Shown one piece after another: positions 36,359-44,576 of a DNA stretch of 64,000 bases. The translations under genes were made by a program, and so were the position numbers. The notes below the pieces were generated by a model. It was not told where the DNA came from. It did no database searches and worked only from the letters and a program-made list of their open reading frames with translations. The stretch spans positions 124,001-188,000 of the forward strand of contig NZ_JOHR01000004.1 in assembly GCF_000719775.1 (NCBI RefSeq), written 5' to 3'. How positions within the stretch are numbered: position 1 is the first letter of the stretch; each line of letters starts with the position of its first letter. Origin of the DNA: Streptomyces sp. NRRL F-5135 (lineage in GTDB: Bacteria > Actinomycetota > Actinomycetes > Streptomycetales > Streptomycetaceae).

Positions 36359-37762
36359 TCAGGAGGCGGCCCGGCCCTCCTCGGCCGCGGCCGGTGCCTC
36401 TTCGGCCTTGCCGGCCGCCCGGCGGGTGGTGACGGCGCTGCCGATGAGGACGGCGGCCAGGGCGCAGACGATCAGGCCGATGACGGCCGCGTGACCGGCC
36501 TGGACGGCGCCGCCGAGGAGGAGGCCGGAGACGCCGAAGTCGGCGTCGGAGAAGGTGGAGTTCTGCAGCCCCACGTCCCCGAGGAAGGGCAGCACCAGCA
36601 GCGGCAGGAACGTGATCAGCAGGCCGTTGGTCAGGGCGCCGAGCACCGCGCCGCGCCGGCCGCCGGTGGCGTTGCCGATGACGCCGGACGCGGCGCCGGT
36701 CATGAAGTGGGCGACGATGCCGGGGATGATGATCGTTCCTCCCACGGCGACGAGGACGCCCATGCCGACGAGTCCGCCGACGAAGCTGGACAGGAAGCCG
36801 ATCAGCACGGCGTTCGGGGCGAAGGTGAAGACGATCGGGACGTCGAGGGCGGGCCTGGCGTTGGGGACCAGCTTCTCGGAGATGCCCTTGAAGGCCGGGA
36901 TGATCTCGGCGAGGACGACCCGGACACCGGCCAGGATGATGAACACGCCCGCGGAGAACGTGCCCGCCTGCATGACGGCCCACAGCAGGTACCACTGGCC
37001 GTCGCTGAGCTTGTCCTCCACGTAGCCGGGCCCGGCCACCAGGGTGACCAGCAGATAGATGACGCCCATGGAGACGGCGATGACGACGGTGGTGTCACGC
37101 AGGAACCCGAGCCCCTTGGGGATCTTCAGGTCCTCCGTGGACTTCGTGGGGTCGCCGACGAGCTTGCCGACCAGGCCGCTGGTGGCGATGCCGACGTTGC
37201 CGGTGTGGCCGAGCGCCACGGTGTCGTTGTTGGTGGCCCTGCGCATCCAGGGCTGCACGAGCGCGGGGGAGAGGGTGGTGACCAGGCCCTGGGCGAGGGC
37301 GCCCCAGAGGACGGCCTGCCAGGAGCTGAAGCCGTTGGCGATGAGGATCACGGCGATCATGGCCGCCAGGTACAGGGCGACGTGCCCCGACATGTAGATG
37401 AACTTGAACCTGGTGAACCGGGCCAGGAGCACGTTCACGACCATGCCGAAGAAGAAGATCAGCGCGGCCTGCGAGCCGTAGTCGGTGAGGACCTTGCCGA
37501 CGATGGCCTCGTTGTTGGGCACGACACCCTGCACACCGAAGGCGTGCTGGAACATCTCACCGAACGGGGTCAGCGAGCCGGAGACCACTCCGGCGCCCGC
37601 CGCCAGGACGAGGAAGCCGACGAACGCCTTGGTCGTCCCCTTGATGGTGTCGGAGACCGACTTGCGTTGCAGCAGCAGGCCCAGCAGGGCGATCAGGCCG
37701 ACGATGACGGATGGTTCGCGGAATATGTCCAGGAGTTTCTGCAGAACGCTGTTCACTGACAA
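36359..37762 (-). CDS. PTS ascorbate-type permease IIC (UlaA/SgaT-like)
   Basis: A 467-residue membrane permease with about twelve helices and the UlaA family pattern (FGEMFQHAFGVQGVVPNNEAIVG, YMSGHVALYLAAMIAVILIANGF, LGHTGNVGIATSGLVG, IGNATGGRRGAVLGA). IIC forms the channel for a sugar acid or alditol that is phosphorylated on entry. The Ala/Glu-rich tail is cytoplasmic. It lies 134 bases after the IIB gene. UlaD/E/F-type degradation enzymes are absent nearby, so the cargo may not be ascorbate. Confidence 0.92.
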   Translation of the reverse strand: MSVNSVLQKLLDIFREPSVIVGLIALLGLLLQRKSVSDTIKGTTKAFVGFLVLAAGAGVVSGSLTPFGEMFQHAFGVQGVVPNNEAIVGKVLTDYGSQAALIFFFGMVVNVLLARFTRFKFIYMSGHVALYLAAMIAVILIANGFSSWQAVLWGALAQGLVTTLSPALVQPWMRRATNNDTVALGHTGNVGIATSGLVGKLVGDPTKSTEDLKIPKGLGFLRDTTVVIAVSMGVIYLLVTLVAGPGYVEDKLSDGQWYLLWAVMQAGTFSAGVFIILAGVRVVLAEIIPAFKGISEKLVPNARPALDVPIVFTFAPNAVLIGFLSSFVGGLVGMGVLVAVGGTIIIPGIVAHFMTGAASGVIGNATGGRRGAVLGALTNGLLITFLPLLVLPFLGDVGLQNSTFSDADFGVSGLLLGGAVQAGHAAVIGLIVCALAAVLIGSAVTTRRAAGKAEEAPAAAEEGRAAS

Positions 37763-37896
37763 CGCCTCTCTTCGGGCACGACGAGGCCGTGACGTGCGGG
37801 GTTGGTGATGTGTGCCGTACTGGGCGGCGTGGGCTCACGGCCGGACGGGCCGGCGGGGCGGTCCGTGAACGACGGTGGGGAAAGCCGGTGCGGCGG

Positions 37897-38178
37897 TCAG
37901 AGGAGGCCGTGGCGGGCGGCCGCGGACTTCACCGCGTCGCGCAGTTCGTCCATGTCGATGATGCTGTTGAGCACGACCACGTCGCCGAGACCTTGGGCCG
38001 CGTCCTGAAGATCCTTCGCGACGAAGAACACGTCGGCGCTGCCGGGTCCCGCGGAGCTGATGTCGGAGTGTTCCACCGCGACGTCCGCGAGCCCCAGTTC
38101 ACGGACGATGGTCTCGATGTTCATGCGCACCATGAAACTGCTGCCGAGTCCGGTGCTGCACATGGCCAGGAACTTCAT
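37897..38178 (-). CDS. PTS IIB component (UlaB-like)
   Basis: A 93-residue cytoplasmic IIB with the phosphorylatable Cys7 in AMCSTGLGSSF. It takes phosphate from the IIA His and passes it to the sugar in IIC. The ATG overlaps the IIA stop (ATGA). Full family length. Confidence 0.92.
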   Translation of the reverse strand: MKFLAMCSTGLGSSFMVRMNIETIVRELGLADVAVEHSDISSAGPGSADVFFVAKDLQDAAQGLGDVVVLNSIIDMDELRDAVKSAAARHGLL

Positions 38179-38630
38179 CGGGTCTCCTCGAACTGAGTGA
38201 TCAACTTGATGACTTCGGGCGCCGAGGCCGCGTCGCGCAGCGCTTGACGGGTGCCGGCGTCCGACAGGATGCGGGCCAGTGACGCCATGGCGCTCATGTG
38301 CGCCTCGGCGTCGACGGCCGCGAAGCAGAAGTAGAGGTCGACGGCGTGGAGCGGGTCGTCGAGCAACGGGGCGGGTGCCGGCAGCCGCAGCATCGACATG
38401 GCGGTCCGCACGGCCCCGTTCTCGGGGCGGGCGTGTGCCAGGGCGATGCCGTGGCCCAGATCGATGTACGTTCCGCCGGCCGCGATGGAATCGAGCATCG
38501 CCCGGACGTAGTCCGGGGTGATGTCACCGGCCGCCAGGAGCGGCCGGGCGACGCCGGCCACCGCCTCCCGCCAGGTCAGCTCGGACGGGGAGAAGAGTAT
38601 GCGCTCCTCCGTCAGCAGGTCACTGAGCAT
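38175..38630 (-). CDS. PTS IIA component (UlaC-like)
   Basis: A 151-residue PTS_EIIA_2 domain; the active His lies in YIDLGHGIALAHARPENGAV. It receives phosphate from HPr. GGAG precedes the ATG. First structural gene of the IIA-IIB-IIC operon, 55 bases after the GntR gene. Confidence 0.9.
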   Translation of the reverse strand: MLSDLLTEERILFSPSELTWREAVAGVARPLLAAGDITPDYVRAMLDSIAAGGTYIDLGHGIALAHARPENGAVRTAMSMLRLPAPAPLLDDPLHAVDLYFCFAAVDAEAHMSAMASLARILSDAGTRQALRDAASAPEVIKLITQFEETR

Positions 38631-38685
38631 GGGTACTCCACACGTTTCACTTCGTACGGTTGGTGATCGGTTCCGTGGCGGGCCG

Positions 38686-39414
38686 CTACTCGACGTCCGC
38701 GACGATGTCGAAGGAGAGCTCCGCGGTCTCGGGGACGAACTTGGACGTGCCGTGGATGACCGGCTTCCCGCCCGGTTCGAAGACGCGTGAGGTGGCCAGC
38801 AGCAGCGCCGCCCCCTCGGTCACGTCCAGCAGACCTGCCTCACGACCGTCACACAGGTGCAGGCCGACCACGATCTCGTTGCGGGCGAGCAGCAGGTCGT
38901 GGTGCGCACGCAGATAGGCGTACAGGGAGATGGCGGTGAAGTCGGTCGTCAGGACGTCCGGGAAGCGCTCCTCCTCCACGTACGACTCGGCGAGATGATG
39001 CACGACTCCGTTGACCCGGCGCAGCCTCTCCAGCCGGACGACCGGTGTGGCCGGGCTGATGTCGAGGAGGGCGGCCAGCCGGGTGCCGGCCCGCGTGCTC
39101 TCCTGGGTGAGCACCTCCGAGGTGACGGTGTGGCCCTGGCGGGCGAGCTGGGTGTAGAAGCCGGTCACCTCGTTCACGAACCGCTCGCGGTGTTTGAGGT
39201 GGTAGCGCGGGTGGGTCACGAATGTGCCGCGGCCGTGCTCGCGGACGAGGTGGCCGTCCTGCACCAGTTCGTCGACGGCACGGCGCAGTGTGATGCGGCT
39301 CACTTCGTACTCCGCGCACAACACACTCTCCGCGGGCAGCTGTCCGCCCACGGGGAGATCGCGGATACGGCGCAGCAGATGGTCGCGCACTCGCGCGTAC
39401 TTGTGCCCGGCCAT
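38686..39414 (-). CDS. GntR/HutC family regulator of the PTS locus
   Basis: 242 residues. N-terminal winged helix (YARVRDHLLRRIRDLPVGGQLPAESVLCAEYEVSRITLRRAVDEL) and a C-terminal UTRA ligand domain (VVRLERLRRVNGVVHHLAESYVE). Of three in-frame ATGs, the one at 39414 has GAGGAG eight bases upstream and is preferred. It heads the PTS operon, and two related palindromes in the 314-base region upstream are its likely sites. UTRA domains sense sugar phosphates, here probably the PTS product. Confidence 0.88.
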   Translation of the reverse strand: MAGHKYARVRDHLLRRIRDLPVGGQLPAESVLCAEYEVSRITLRRAVDELVQDGHLVREHGRGTFVTHPRYHLKHRERFVNEVTGFYTQLARQGHTVTSEVLTQESTRAGTRLAALLDISPATPVVRLERLRRVNGVVHHLAESYVEEERFPDVLTTDFTAISLYAYLRAHHDLLLARNEIVVGLHLCDGREAGLLDVTEGAALLLATSRVFEPGGKPVIHGTSKFVPETAELSFDIVADVE

Positions 39415-39448
39415 CCGTGATCTCCTCATTGAGTTCATGTGTCGTCGA

Positions 39449-39462
39449 GACGTCATGATGAC
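39449..39462. promoter_or_regulatory. GntR operator, regulator side
   Basis: GACGTCATGATGAC at 39449-39462 contains GACGTCATGA, which recurs at 39634-39643, and GTCATGATGAC, whose exact reverse complement is at 39626-39636. It lies 35 bases upstream of the GntR start. Confidence 0.6.
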
Positions 39463-39625
39463 TACAGCTTGGTGAAAGCGTCAATAGCCGCTACCGAAGC
39501 GAAATGTGATCATCGTCCCCTGGGGGTGCGCCGGACTCTGTCCTTGCGCCCCCCGGTTGACCTGTGGGGTTCTACTGCCTCCCGATCCCAGGGGTTTGTG
39601 CGGAGGTCCCGGCCGGGTTTCCCAA

Positions 39626-39644
39626 GTCATCATGACGTCATGAC
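39626..39644. promoter_or_regulatory. GntR operator, HAD side
   Basis: TCATGACGTCATGA (39630-39643) is a perfect 14-base palindrome, overlapping GTCATCATGAC. It shares half-sites with the copy near the GntR gene and lies about 85 bases before the HAD gene, so the divergent genes are probably co-regulated. Confidence 0.65.
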
Positions 39645-39728
39645 CTTTGCGGGTGTGCCTCCGGTGGTGCCACCGGGCCGCCGGCATGACACAGTGCGCC
39701 CTGGTGCCCTACGACAGCGAGGCCTCCT

Positions 39729-40460
39729 TTGAACACACCGAACACACCGAACGCGCCGAAAACGCCGAACGCGCCGAAAACGCCGAACGCTCCCGCGCCT
39801 GGTGTGCCGCGCGGCACCCGGCTCGTCATCTTCGACTGCGACGGGGTCCTGGTCGACACCGAACGCACCGGCCCCGCGATCGTGGCGGAGATGGCCCGGG
39901 AAGTCGGCTGGCCCCTCACCCCGGCCCTCGTCCGGCAACGCTTCCTCGGCCGCCCCGAGTCGTACCTGTACGAGCAGGTCCGCGCCCACGCCACCGTGCC
40001 CGTCGGCCCCGAATGGCTCCGTGACTACCGCGGCAGGGTCCGCGACGCGTTCGCGGCCCGGCCGCTCACCATGCCCGGTGTCGTGGAACTGCTGGACCTC
40101 CTCGACCGCCGCCCCCTCCCGTACTGCGTCGCCTCCAGCGGCAGCCACGAACGCATCGCCCACTCCCTGACGGCCACCGGGCTCATGGAGCGGTTCGCCG
40201 GCCGTGTGTTCAGCGCCGACGACGTCCCCCTCGGCAAGCCCGCGCCGGACCTCTTCCTCCATGCCGCCCGCAGCCAGGGCTGCCCGCCCGGGAACTGCCT
40301 CGTCGTCGAGGACAGCCCGGCGGGTGTGGACGCCGCCCTCGCGGCGGGCATGCCCGTCGTCGGCTACAGCGGCGGGCCCACCGAGCCCGAGGTCCTGGCA
40401 CACGCCACGCACGGTGTCATCGAGGACCTGGCGCACTTGTTCCGCGGCACACCGGATTGA
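39729..40460 (+). CDS. HAD-IA family sugar phosphatase/phosphomutase
   Basis: A 243-residue HAD hydrolase: nucleophile motif FDCDGVLVDTE, motif II Ser in ASSGSHERI, Lys in LGKPAPDLF and acidic motif VVEDSPAGVDAA. It resembles beta-phosphoglucomutase and polyol/sugar phosphatases. The TTG at 39729 is the probable start (weak GCGAGG upstream); a GTG about 25 codons later would remove an N-terminal repeat of NTP, NAP and KTP triplets that is not part of the fold. Divergent from the GntR-PTS operon and sharing its operators, it may dephosphorylate or isomerise the imported sugar phosphate. Confidence 0.85.
   Translation: MNTPNTPNAPKTPNAPKTPNAPAPGVPRGTRLVIFDCDGVLVDTERTGPAIVAEMAREVGWPLTPALVRQRFLGRPESYLYEQVRAHATVPVGPEWLRDYRGRVRDAFAARPLTMPGVVELLDLLDRRPLPYCVASSGSHERIAHSLTATGLMERFAGRVFSADDVPLGKPAPDLFLHAARSQGCPPGNCLVVEDSPAGVDAALAAGMPVVGYSGGPTEPEVLAHATHGVIEDLAHLFRGTPD
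39732..39794 (+). repeat. Seven 9-base repeats in the HAD N-terminus
   Basis: Seven units of the pattern AAC-RCR-CCG (AACACACCG, AACGCGCCG, AAAACGCCG) run in frame, encoding NTP/NAP/KTP triplets. This is a coding minisatellite likely to vary in length between strains. Confidence 0.7.
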
Positions 40461-40500
40461 CGTGGTGTCAACCCGTTGACCCTCCCGGGCCGAAACCGAC

Positions 40501-40545
40501 CGAGTGGGGCCGAGCCGAGCGGGGCCGAGCGGGGCCGAGTGGGGC
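40501..40545 (+). repeat. 10-base repeat CGAGYGGGGC upstream of the polyol permease
   Basis: Four copies of CGAGYGGGGC (40501, 40516, 40526, 40536) with one partial unit lie in the non-coding leader between the HAD gene and the permease gene. Confidence 0.6.
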
Positions 40546-40700
40546 CGGGCGCGGCCCCGCCGGCTGATGACCGTACCGTGTGCCGATCGGCCGGATTTCA
40601 CGGAGAGTCAACGGGCCTTCACCGGGCGTCTTGCCATTTCCTCCCGTCCGCCCGAGTATCTGCGGTCGTACTCCGTATTCGCCTCAGAGTGGAGGTAGCG

Positions 40701-42089
40701 ATGCCGGGAGGGACCACGGGCTCGGAAACCGGCCCGGAGACTGGCTCGGACGCGGGTCCGGAAACGGGCTCGGACGCGGGGCCGGGCGCCAAGGTGGGAG
40801 CGGTCGCGGGCCGGCGGGGCGCGGCGGACCGGCTGGGGCTGCCGAAGCCCCTGCTCCTCGGCTACGCGGGCCTCCTGTTGTTCATGATCGGTGACGGCGT
40901 CGAGTCCGGCTTCATCGCCCCCTACATGGCCGACCACGGAGCCGGCACGGACGTACGGGCCGGATACGTCATCACGGTCTACGGCATCGCCGTCATGCTG
41001 GCGTCCTGGTTCTCCGGCGCGCTCTGCCAGGTATGGGGGCCGCGCCGGGTGATGTGGGTGGGGCTCGCGATCTGGGCCGTCTTCGACGTCGCGTACCTGC
41101 TGCTGGCCCTGGGCACGGAGAACTTCCCCCTGATGATGCTCTTCTACGGCATCCGGGGGTTCGGCTACCCCCTCTTCGCCTTCGGCTTCCTCGTATGGAT
41201 CACCAACACGGCGCCGACGGCCAGGCTGGGCACCGCGGTCGGCTGGTTCTACTTCGCCTTCACCGGCGGCCTGCCCACCCTCGGTTCGCTCTGGTCGTCC
41301 CTGACGATCCCCGCCGTCGGCCGGCTGGGCACGCTGTGGTCGGCGCTCGTCCTCATCCTCGTCGGCGGCGCGCTCGCCCTGGTCGGCGCGCGCGACAGGC
41401 CGGGCGGCGACCGACTGGCGCCGCCCGAGGTCACCACCGGCCAGAGCCTGCGCGAATCCGTCTCCATCATCTGGACGCACCCCCGCGTCCTCGTCGGCTG
41501 CCTGGTCCGGATCATCAACACCGCGCCCGAGTTCGGGATGCTGGTGTATCTGCCGCGCATCTTCTCCGACGACGTCGGATTCGGCACGGACAAGTGGCTC
41601 CAGTTGCTCGCGATCATCTACGGCACCAACATCTTCTTCAACCTCGTCTTCGGCGCCCTCTCCGACCGCATCGGCTGGCGGCCCACCATCGCCGGATTCG
41701 GCGCGCTCGGCTGCGCGATCAGCGTCACGACGCTCTATTTCGTGCCGGTCTGGCTGGGGCCCGATCACTACTGGGTCGCCGTGGTGGCCGGCATGCTCTA
41801 CGGGGCGACCCTGGCCGGATTCGTGCCCATCTCGGCGCTCATCCCGTCCATGGCGCCGGAGAACAAGGGCGGCGCCATGGCCCTGCTCAACCTGGGCGCG
41901 GGCGGCGCCGCCTTCGTCGGCCCGGCGATCGCCAGCCTCTTCCTCCCGCTCGTCGGCGCCGGCGGCGTCACCCTGCTCTTCCTGGGCCTGTACCTGGTCG
42001 CCTTCCTGCTGACGTTCCTGCTCAAGCTGCCGGAGGAGACGGCGGGTAAGGCCGCCGCCCGGCGCGAGGCGGGACAGGCCGTCGGCTGA
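40701..42089 (+). CDS. Polyol permease family MFS transporter (RbtT/DalT-like)
   Basis: 462 residues, twelve helices. The segment LLLGYAGLLLFMIGDGVESGFIAPYM and QVWGPRRVMWVGLAIWAVFDVAYLLL is characteristic of the ribitol/arabinitol permease group. GGAGGTAGCG precedes the ATG at 40701; earlier in-frame codons lie in a repetitive leader. The first 45 residues contain three 24-base repeat units and are probably disordered. Next to a HAD phosphatase and a PTS, it suggests that the locus handles an alditol or sugar acid by two import routes. Confidence 0.88.
   Translation: MPGGTTGSETGPETGSDAGPETGSDAGPGAKVGAVAGRRGAADRLGLPKPLLLGYAGLLLFMIGDGVESGFIAPYMADHGAGTDVRAGYVITVYGIAVMLASWFSGALCQVWGPRRVMWVGLAIWAVFDVAYLLLALGTENFPLMMLFYGIRGFGYPLFAFGFLVWITNTAPTARLGTAVGWFYFAFTGGLPTLGSLWSSLTIPAVGRLGTLWSALVLILVGGALALVGARDRPGGDRLAPPEVTTGQSLRESVSIIWTHPRVLVGCLVRIINTAPEFGMLVYLPRIFSDDVGFGTDKWLQLLAIIYGTNIFFNLVFGALSDRIGWRPTIAGFGALGCAISVTTLYFVPVWLGPDHYWVAVVAGMLYGATLAGFVPISALIPSMAPENKGGAMALLNLGAGGAAFVGPAIASLFLPLVGAGGVTLLFLGLYLVAFLLTFLLKLPEETAGKAAARREAGQAVG
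40719..40790 (+). repeat. Three 24-base repeats in the polyol permease N-terminus
   Basis: Units at 40719-40742, 40743-40766 and 40767-40790 all begin GGCTCGGA and encode GSETGPET / GSDAGPET / GSDAGPGA. Confidence 0.75.
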
Positions 42090-42164
42090 CCGCCCGGCAC
42101 CCCTCCACCGGTGCGGACGTACCCGACAACGTTTCGGAACCGGGTGACCACTCCTACCGACAGG

Positions 42165-42194
42165 ACCGGGGCGTGTCCCGAAACACGCCCCGGT
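42165..42194 (+). terminator. Terminator of the polyol permease gene
   Basis: A perfect 12-bp stem (ACCGGGGCGTGT with ACACGCCCCGGT) and 6-base loop CCCGAA, 75 bases after the stop. Confidence 0.75.
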
Positions 42195-42254
42195 CAGGGT
42201 TCGGTGGCGGGTGTCCGGCCGGTGGCGGGACACGCGGGAGAGAAAGGGGTCGGT

Positions 42255-43577
42255 ATGCGTGTCTCAGGCATGCTCGCGGCGGTGGCCGGCATCGCGTGGA
42301 TGGTGGGAACGACAACGGCGGCGGGCGCGGCCGGGGCGGTGAGCACCGAGGACGGGCCGCGGGCCGTCCCCGCGCCGGCCGCGGTGACTTCGGGGGCGGC
42401 GGCGCGAGGAGCGGCAGGGCCGACGGTGACCGCGCCACAGGTGGCGGCACGCCTCGCCGATCCCACCATCGTGGTCGCGCCGAACGGTGACGACTCCGCC
42501 CCCGGAACGCTCCAGCAGCCGCTGCGCACCATCCAGAAGGCGGTCGACCGGGCCCGCCCCGGTGATGTCGTCGCCGTCCGCGCGGGCACCTACGCCCTGA
42601 CGGACAACATCACCATCACCACCTCCGGAGAAGCGGGCCGGCCGATCACTCTTGGCGCCTACCGCGACGAGAAGGTCGTCGTCGACGGCGAACGCCTGCC
42701 GGCCAGTCACACGCCGGTCGGCGGCAGTATCCCCCGGGCCGAACGCGGCGCGGTCCACCAGGAGGCGTCCTACTGGCAGGTGTCGGGACTGGAGATCATC
42801 AACGGGCCGTATGCCTACTACTGCGACGGATGCGACCACAACGTCTTCTCCGGGCTCGTCGTCCACGACAACTACGAGAGCGGCTTCCAGCTCCAGGGCG
42901 ACTCCAGCGGCAACCTCATCCTCAACCTCGACTCCTACGCCAATCGCGACCCGCGCAAGAACGGCGAGAGCGCCGACGGCCTCGCCATCAAGGAGGGCGG
43001 TGGTGCGGGCAACGTCGTCCGGGGCGCCCGGCTGTGGAACAACGTAGACGACGGCTTCGACGCCTGGAAGTTCACCTCGCCGATCCTGATCGAGGACACC
43101 GTCGCGTACGGCAACGGTTACAACCGCTGGAACTTTCCCGACTTCGCCGGTGACGGCAACGGCTTCAAGCTCGGTGGCGGCACCCCGGCGCCGACGGCCG
43201 GCCACACCCTGCGCAACAGCGTCGCGTACGGCAACGCGGCGCACGGCATCACCGACAACGGCAATCCGGGCGCGCTCGTGATCTCCCGCAATTCCAGCTT
43301 CCGTAACGAAGGCACCGGGTTCGAAGCCGACACCACCGGCTCGGCCGCCGCCTTCACGGGCAACCTGTCCGTGGCGGACGGGACGGCCGCCAGTATCAAG
43401 AACGGCGCCGTCGCCACCGGCAATTCCTGGAACCTGGGCGGCACCTGGAACGAGTCCTCCGTCCTGAGCACCGATCCGGGTCCGCTCACCGGCCCGCGTG
43501 CCGCCGGCGGAGCCCTGCCGCCGTCCCGTTCCTTCCTGCTTCCCCGTAACGGCGCGGCGGTGGGCGCACGCCTGTGA
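42255..43577 (+). CDS. Secreted pectate lyase, PL9-like right-handed beta-helix
   Basis: 440 residues with a signal peptide of about 25 residues (MRVSGMLAAVAGIAWMVGTTTAAGA). Then IVVAPNGDDSAPGTLQQPLRTIQKAVDRARPGD, the typical opening of PL9/beta-helix enzymes, followed by coils such as GLEIINGPYAYYCDGCDHNVF, ESADGLAIKEGGG and NNVDDGFDAWKF. The last has the Asp-rich calcium site and the DxWK pattern of PL9. It should cleave polygalacturonate outside the cell. AAAGGGG precedes the ATG at 42255. Confidence 0.87.
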   Translation: MRVSGMLAAVAGIAWMVGTTTAAGAAGAVSTEDGPRAVPAPAAVTSGAAARGAAGPTVTAPQVAARLADPTIVVAPNGDDSAPGTLQQPLRTIQKAVDRARPGDVVAVRAGTYALTDNITITTSGEAGRPITLGAYRDEKVVVDGERLPASHTPVGGSIPRAERGAVHQEASYWQVSGLEIINGPYAYYCDGCDHNVFSGLVVHDNYESGFQLQGDSSGNLILNLDSYANRDPRKNGESADGLAIKEGGGAGNVVRGARLWNNVDDGFDAWKFTSPILIEDTVAYGNGYNRWNFPDFAGDGNGFKLGGGTPAPTAGHTLRNSVAYGNAAHGITDNGNPGALVISRNSSFRNEGTGFEADTTGSAAAFTGNLSVADGTAASIKNGAVATGNSWNLGGTWNESSVLSTDPGPLTGPRAAGGALPPSRSFLLPRNGAAVGARL

Positions 43578-43709
43578 CGCCGGTCCCCGGCGGGGCGGCG
43601 TGTCGGCATCGGCACCGGGCCGCCGCTGCTCCGCGGGGGCGGCGGATTTCACGCGACCGCAATGCCGGTGATCTCGACAGCCGCCCCCGCCCGGTGCCAC
43701 TCTCCCGCC

Positions 43710-44576
43710 ATGCGCCTGATCACCGCTCGCGGGCTCCTCCCCGCGCTGCTCGCCCTCGCCATGGCCGCCACCGCGTGCGCCCCGCAGGAACCGACGTCGT
43801 CCGCCGACAGCGCGTCCTCGACGGCGTGCGCCCCGGGCGAACTGCCCACCGAGGCACCGGGGAAGCTGACGGTCGGGACGGACAAGCCCGCCTACGCGCC
43901 CTGGTTCCAGGACGACGATCCGGCGAGCGGAAAGGGATTCGAATCCGCCGTCGCCCATGCCGTGGCCGAGGAACTCGGTTACGGAAAGGAACAAGTCGTC
44001 TGGCAGACCGTGCCGTTCAACAACTCCTTCGCGCCAGGTGACAAAACGTTCGACTTTGACATCAACCAGATCTCCATCAGCGACGCGCGCAAACGGGCCG
44101 TCGATTTCTCCTCCGGTTACTACGACGTGCGCCAGGCCGTCGTCGCCCTGAAGAAGTCCCGGTACGCCACGGCGAAGAGCGCGGCGGAACTGCGGGATGC
44201 CAAGCTCGGTGCCCAGGTCGGTACCACCAGCCTCGATGTGATCGAGGAAACCATCCGGCCGGGCGAGCGGCCCGCCGTGTTCCAGAAGAACGACTACGCC
44301 AAGTCCGCGCTGCGCGGCGGCCAGGTCGACGCGATCGTGGTCGACCTGCCGACCGCGTTCTTCATCACCTCGGCCGAGGTCCCGGAGGCGACGGTCGTCG
44401 GACAGTTCGCCGCCACCACCGGACAGAAGGAACAGTTCGGGCTCGTCCTCGACAAGGGCAGTGCCCTCACGCCCTGTGTCACCCGGGCCGTCGACGGACT
44501 CCGCGCCGACGGCACACTGGCCGCCCTGGAGAAACGCTGGCTGTCCGACGCCGTGGACGTCCCGGTGCTGACATGA
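43710..44576 (+). CDS. Polar amino acid ABC transporter substrate-binding lipoprotein
   Basis: 288 residues from the ATG at 43710. The signal peptide ends in the lipobox-like AATAC, so the protein is membrane-anchored outside. SBP_bac_3 domain: GKLTVGTDKPAYAPWF, FDFDINQISISDARKRAVDFSSGYY and VDAIVVDLPTAFF. The start at 43662 would put 16 residues before the signal peptide and is not used. ATGA overlap with the permease gene. Binds an amino acid or similar small solute. Confidence 0.87.
   Translation: MRLITARGLLPALLALAMAATACAPQEPTSSADSASSTACAPGELPTEAPGKLTVGTDKPAYAPWFQDDDPASGKGFESAVAHAVAEELGYGKEQVVWQTVPFNNSFAPGDKTFDFDINQISISDARKRAVDFSSGYYDVRQAVVALKKSRYATAKSAAELRDAKLGAQVGTTSLDVIEETIRPGERPAVFQKNDYAKSALRGGQVDAIVVDLPTAFFITSAEVPEATVVGQFAATTGQKEQFGLVLDKGSALTPCVTRAVDGLRADGTLAALEKRWLSDAVDVPVLT

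Noticed and set aside
40476..40700. Extended N-terminus of the polyol permease
   Set aside because: The extra 75 codons are repetitive leader DNA, and a strong ribosome site precedes the ATG at 40701.
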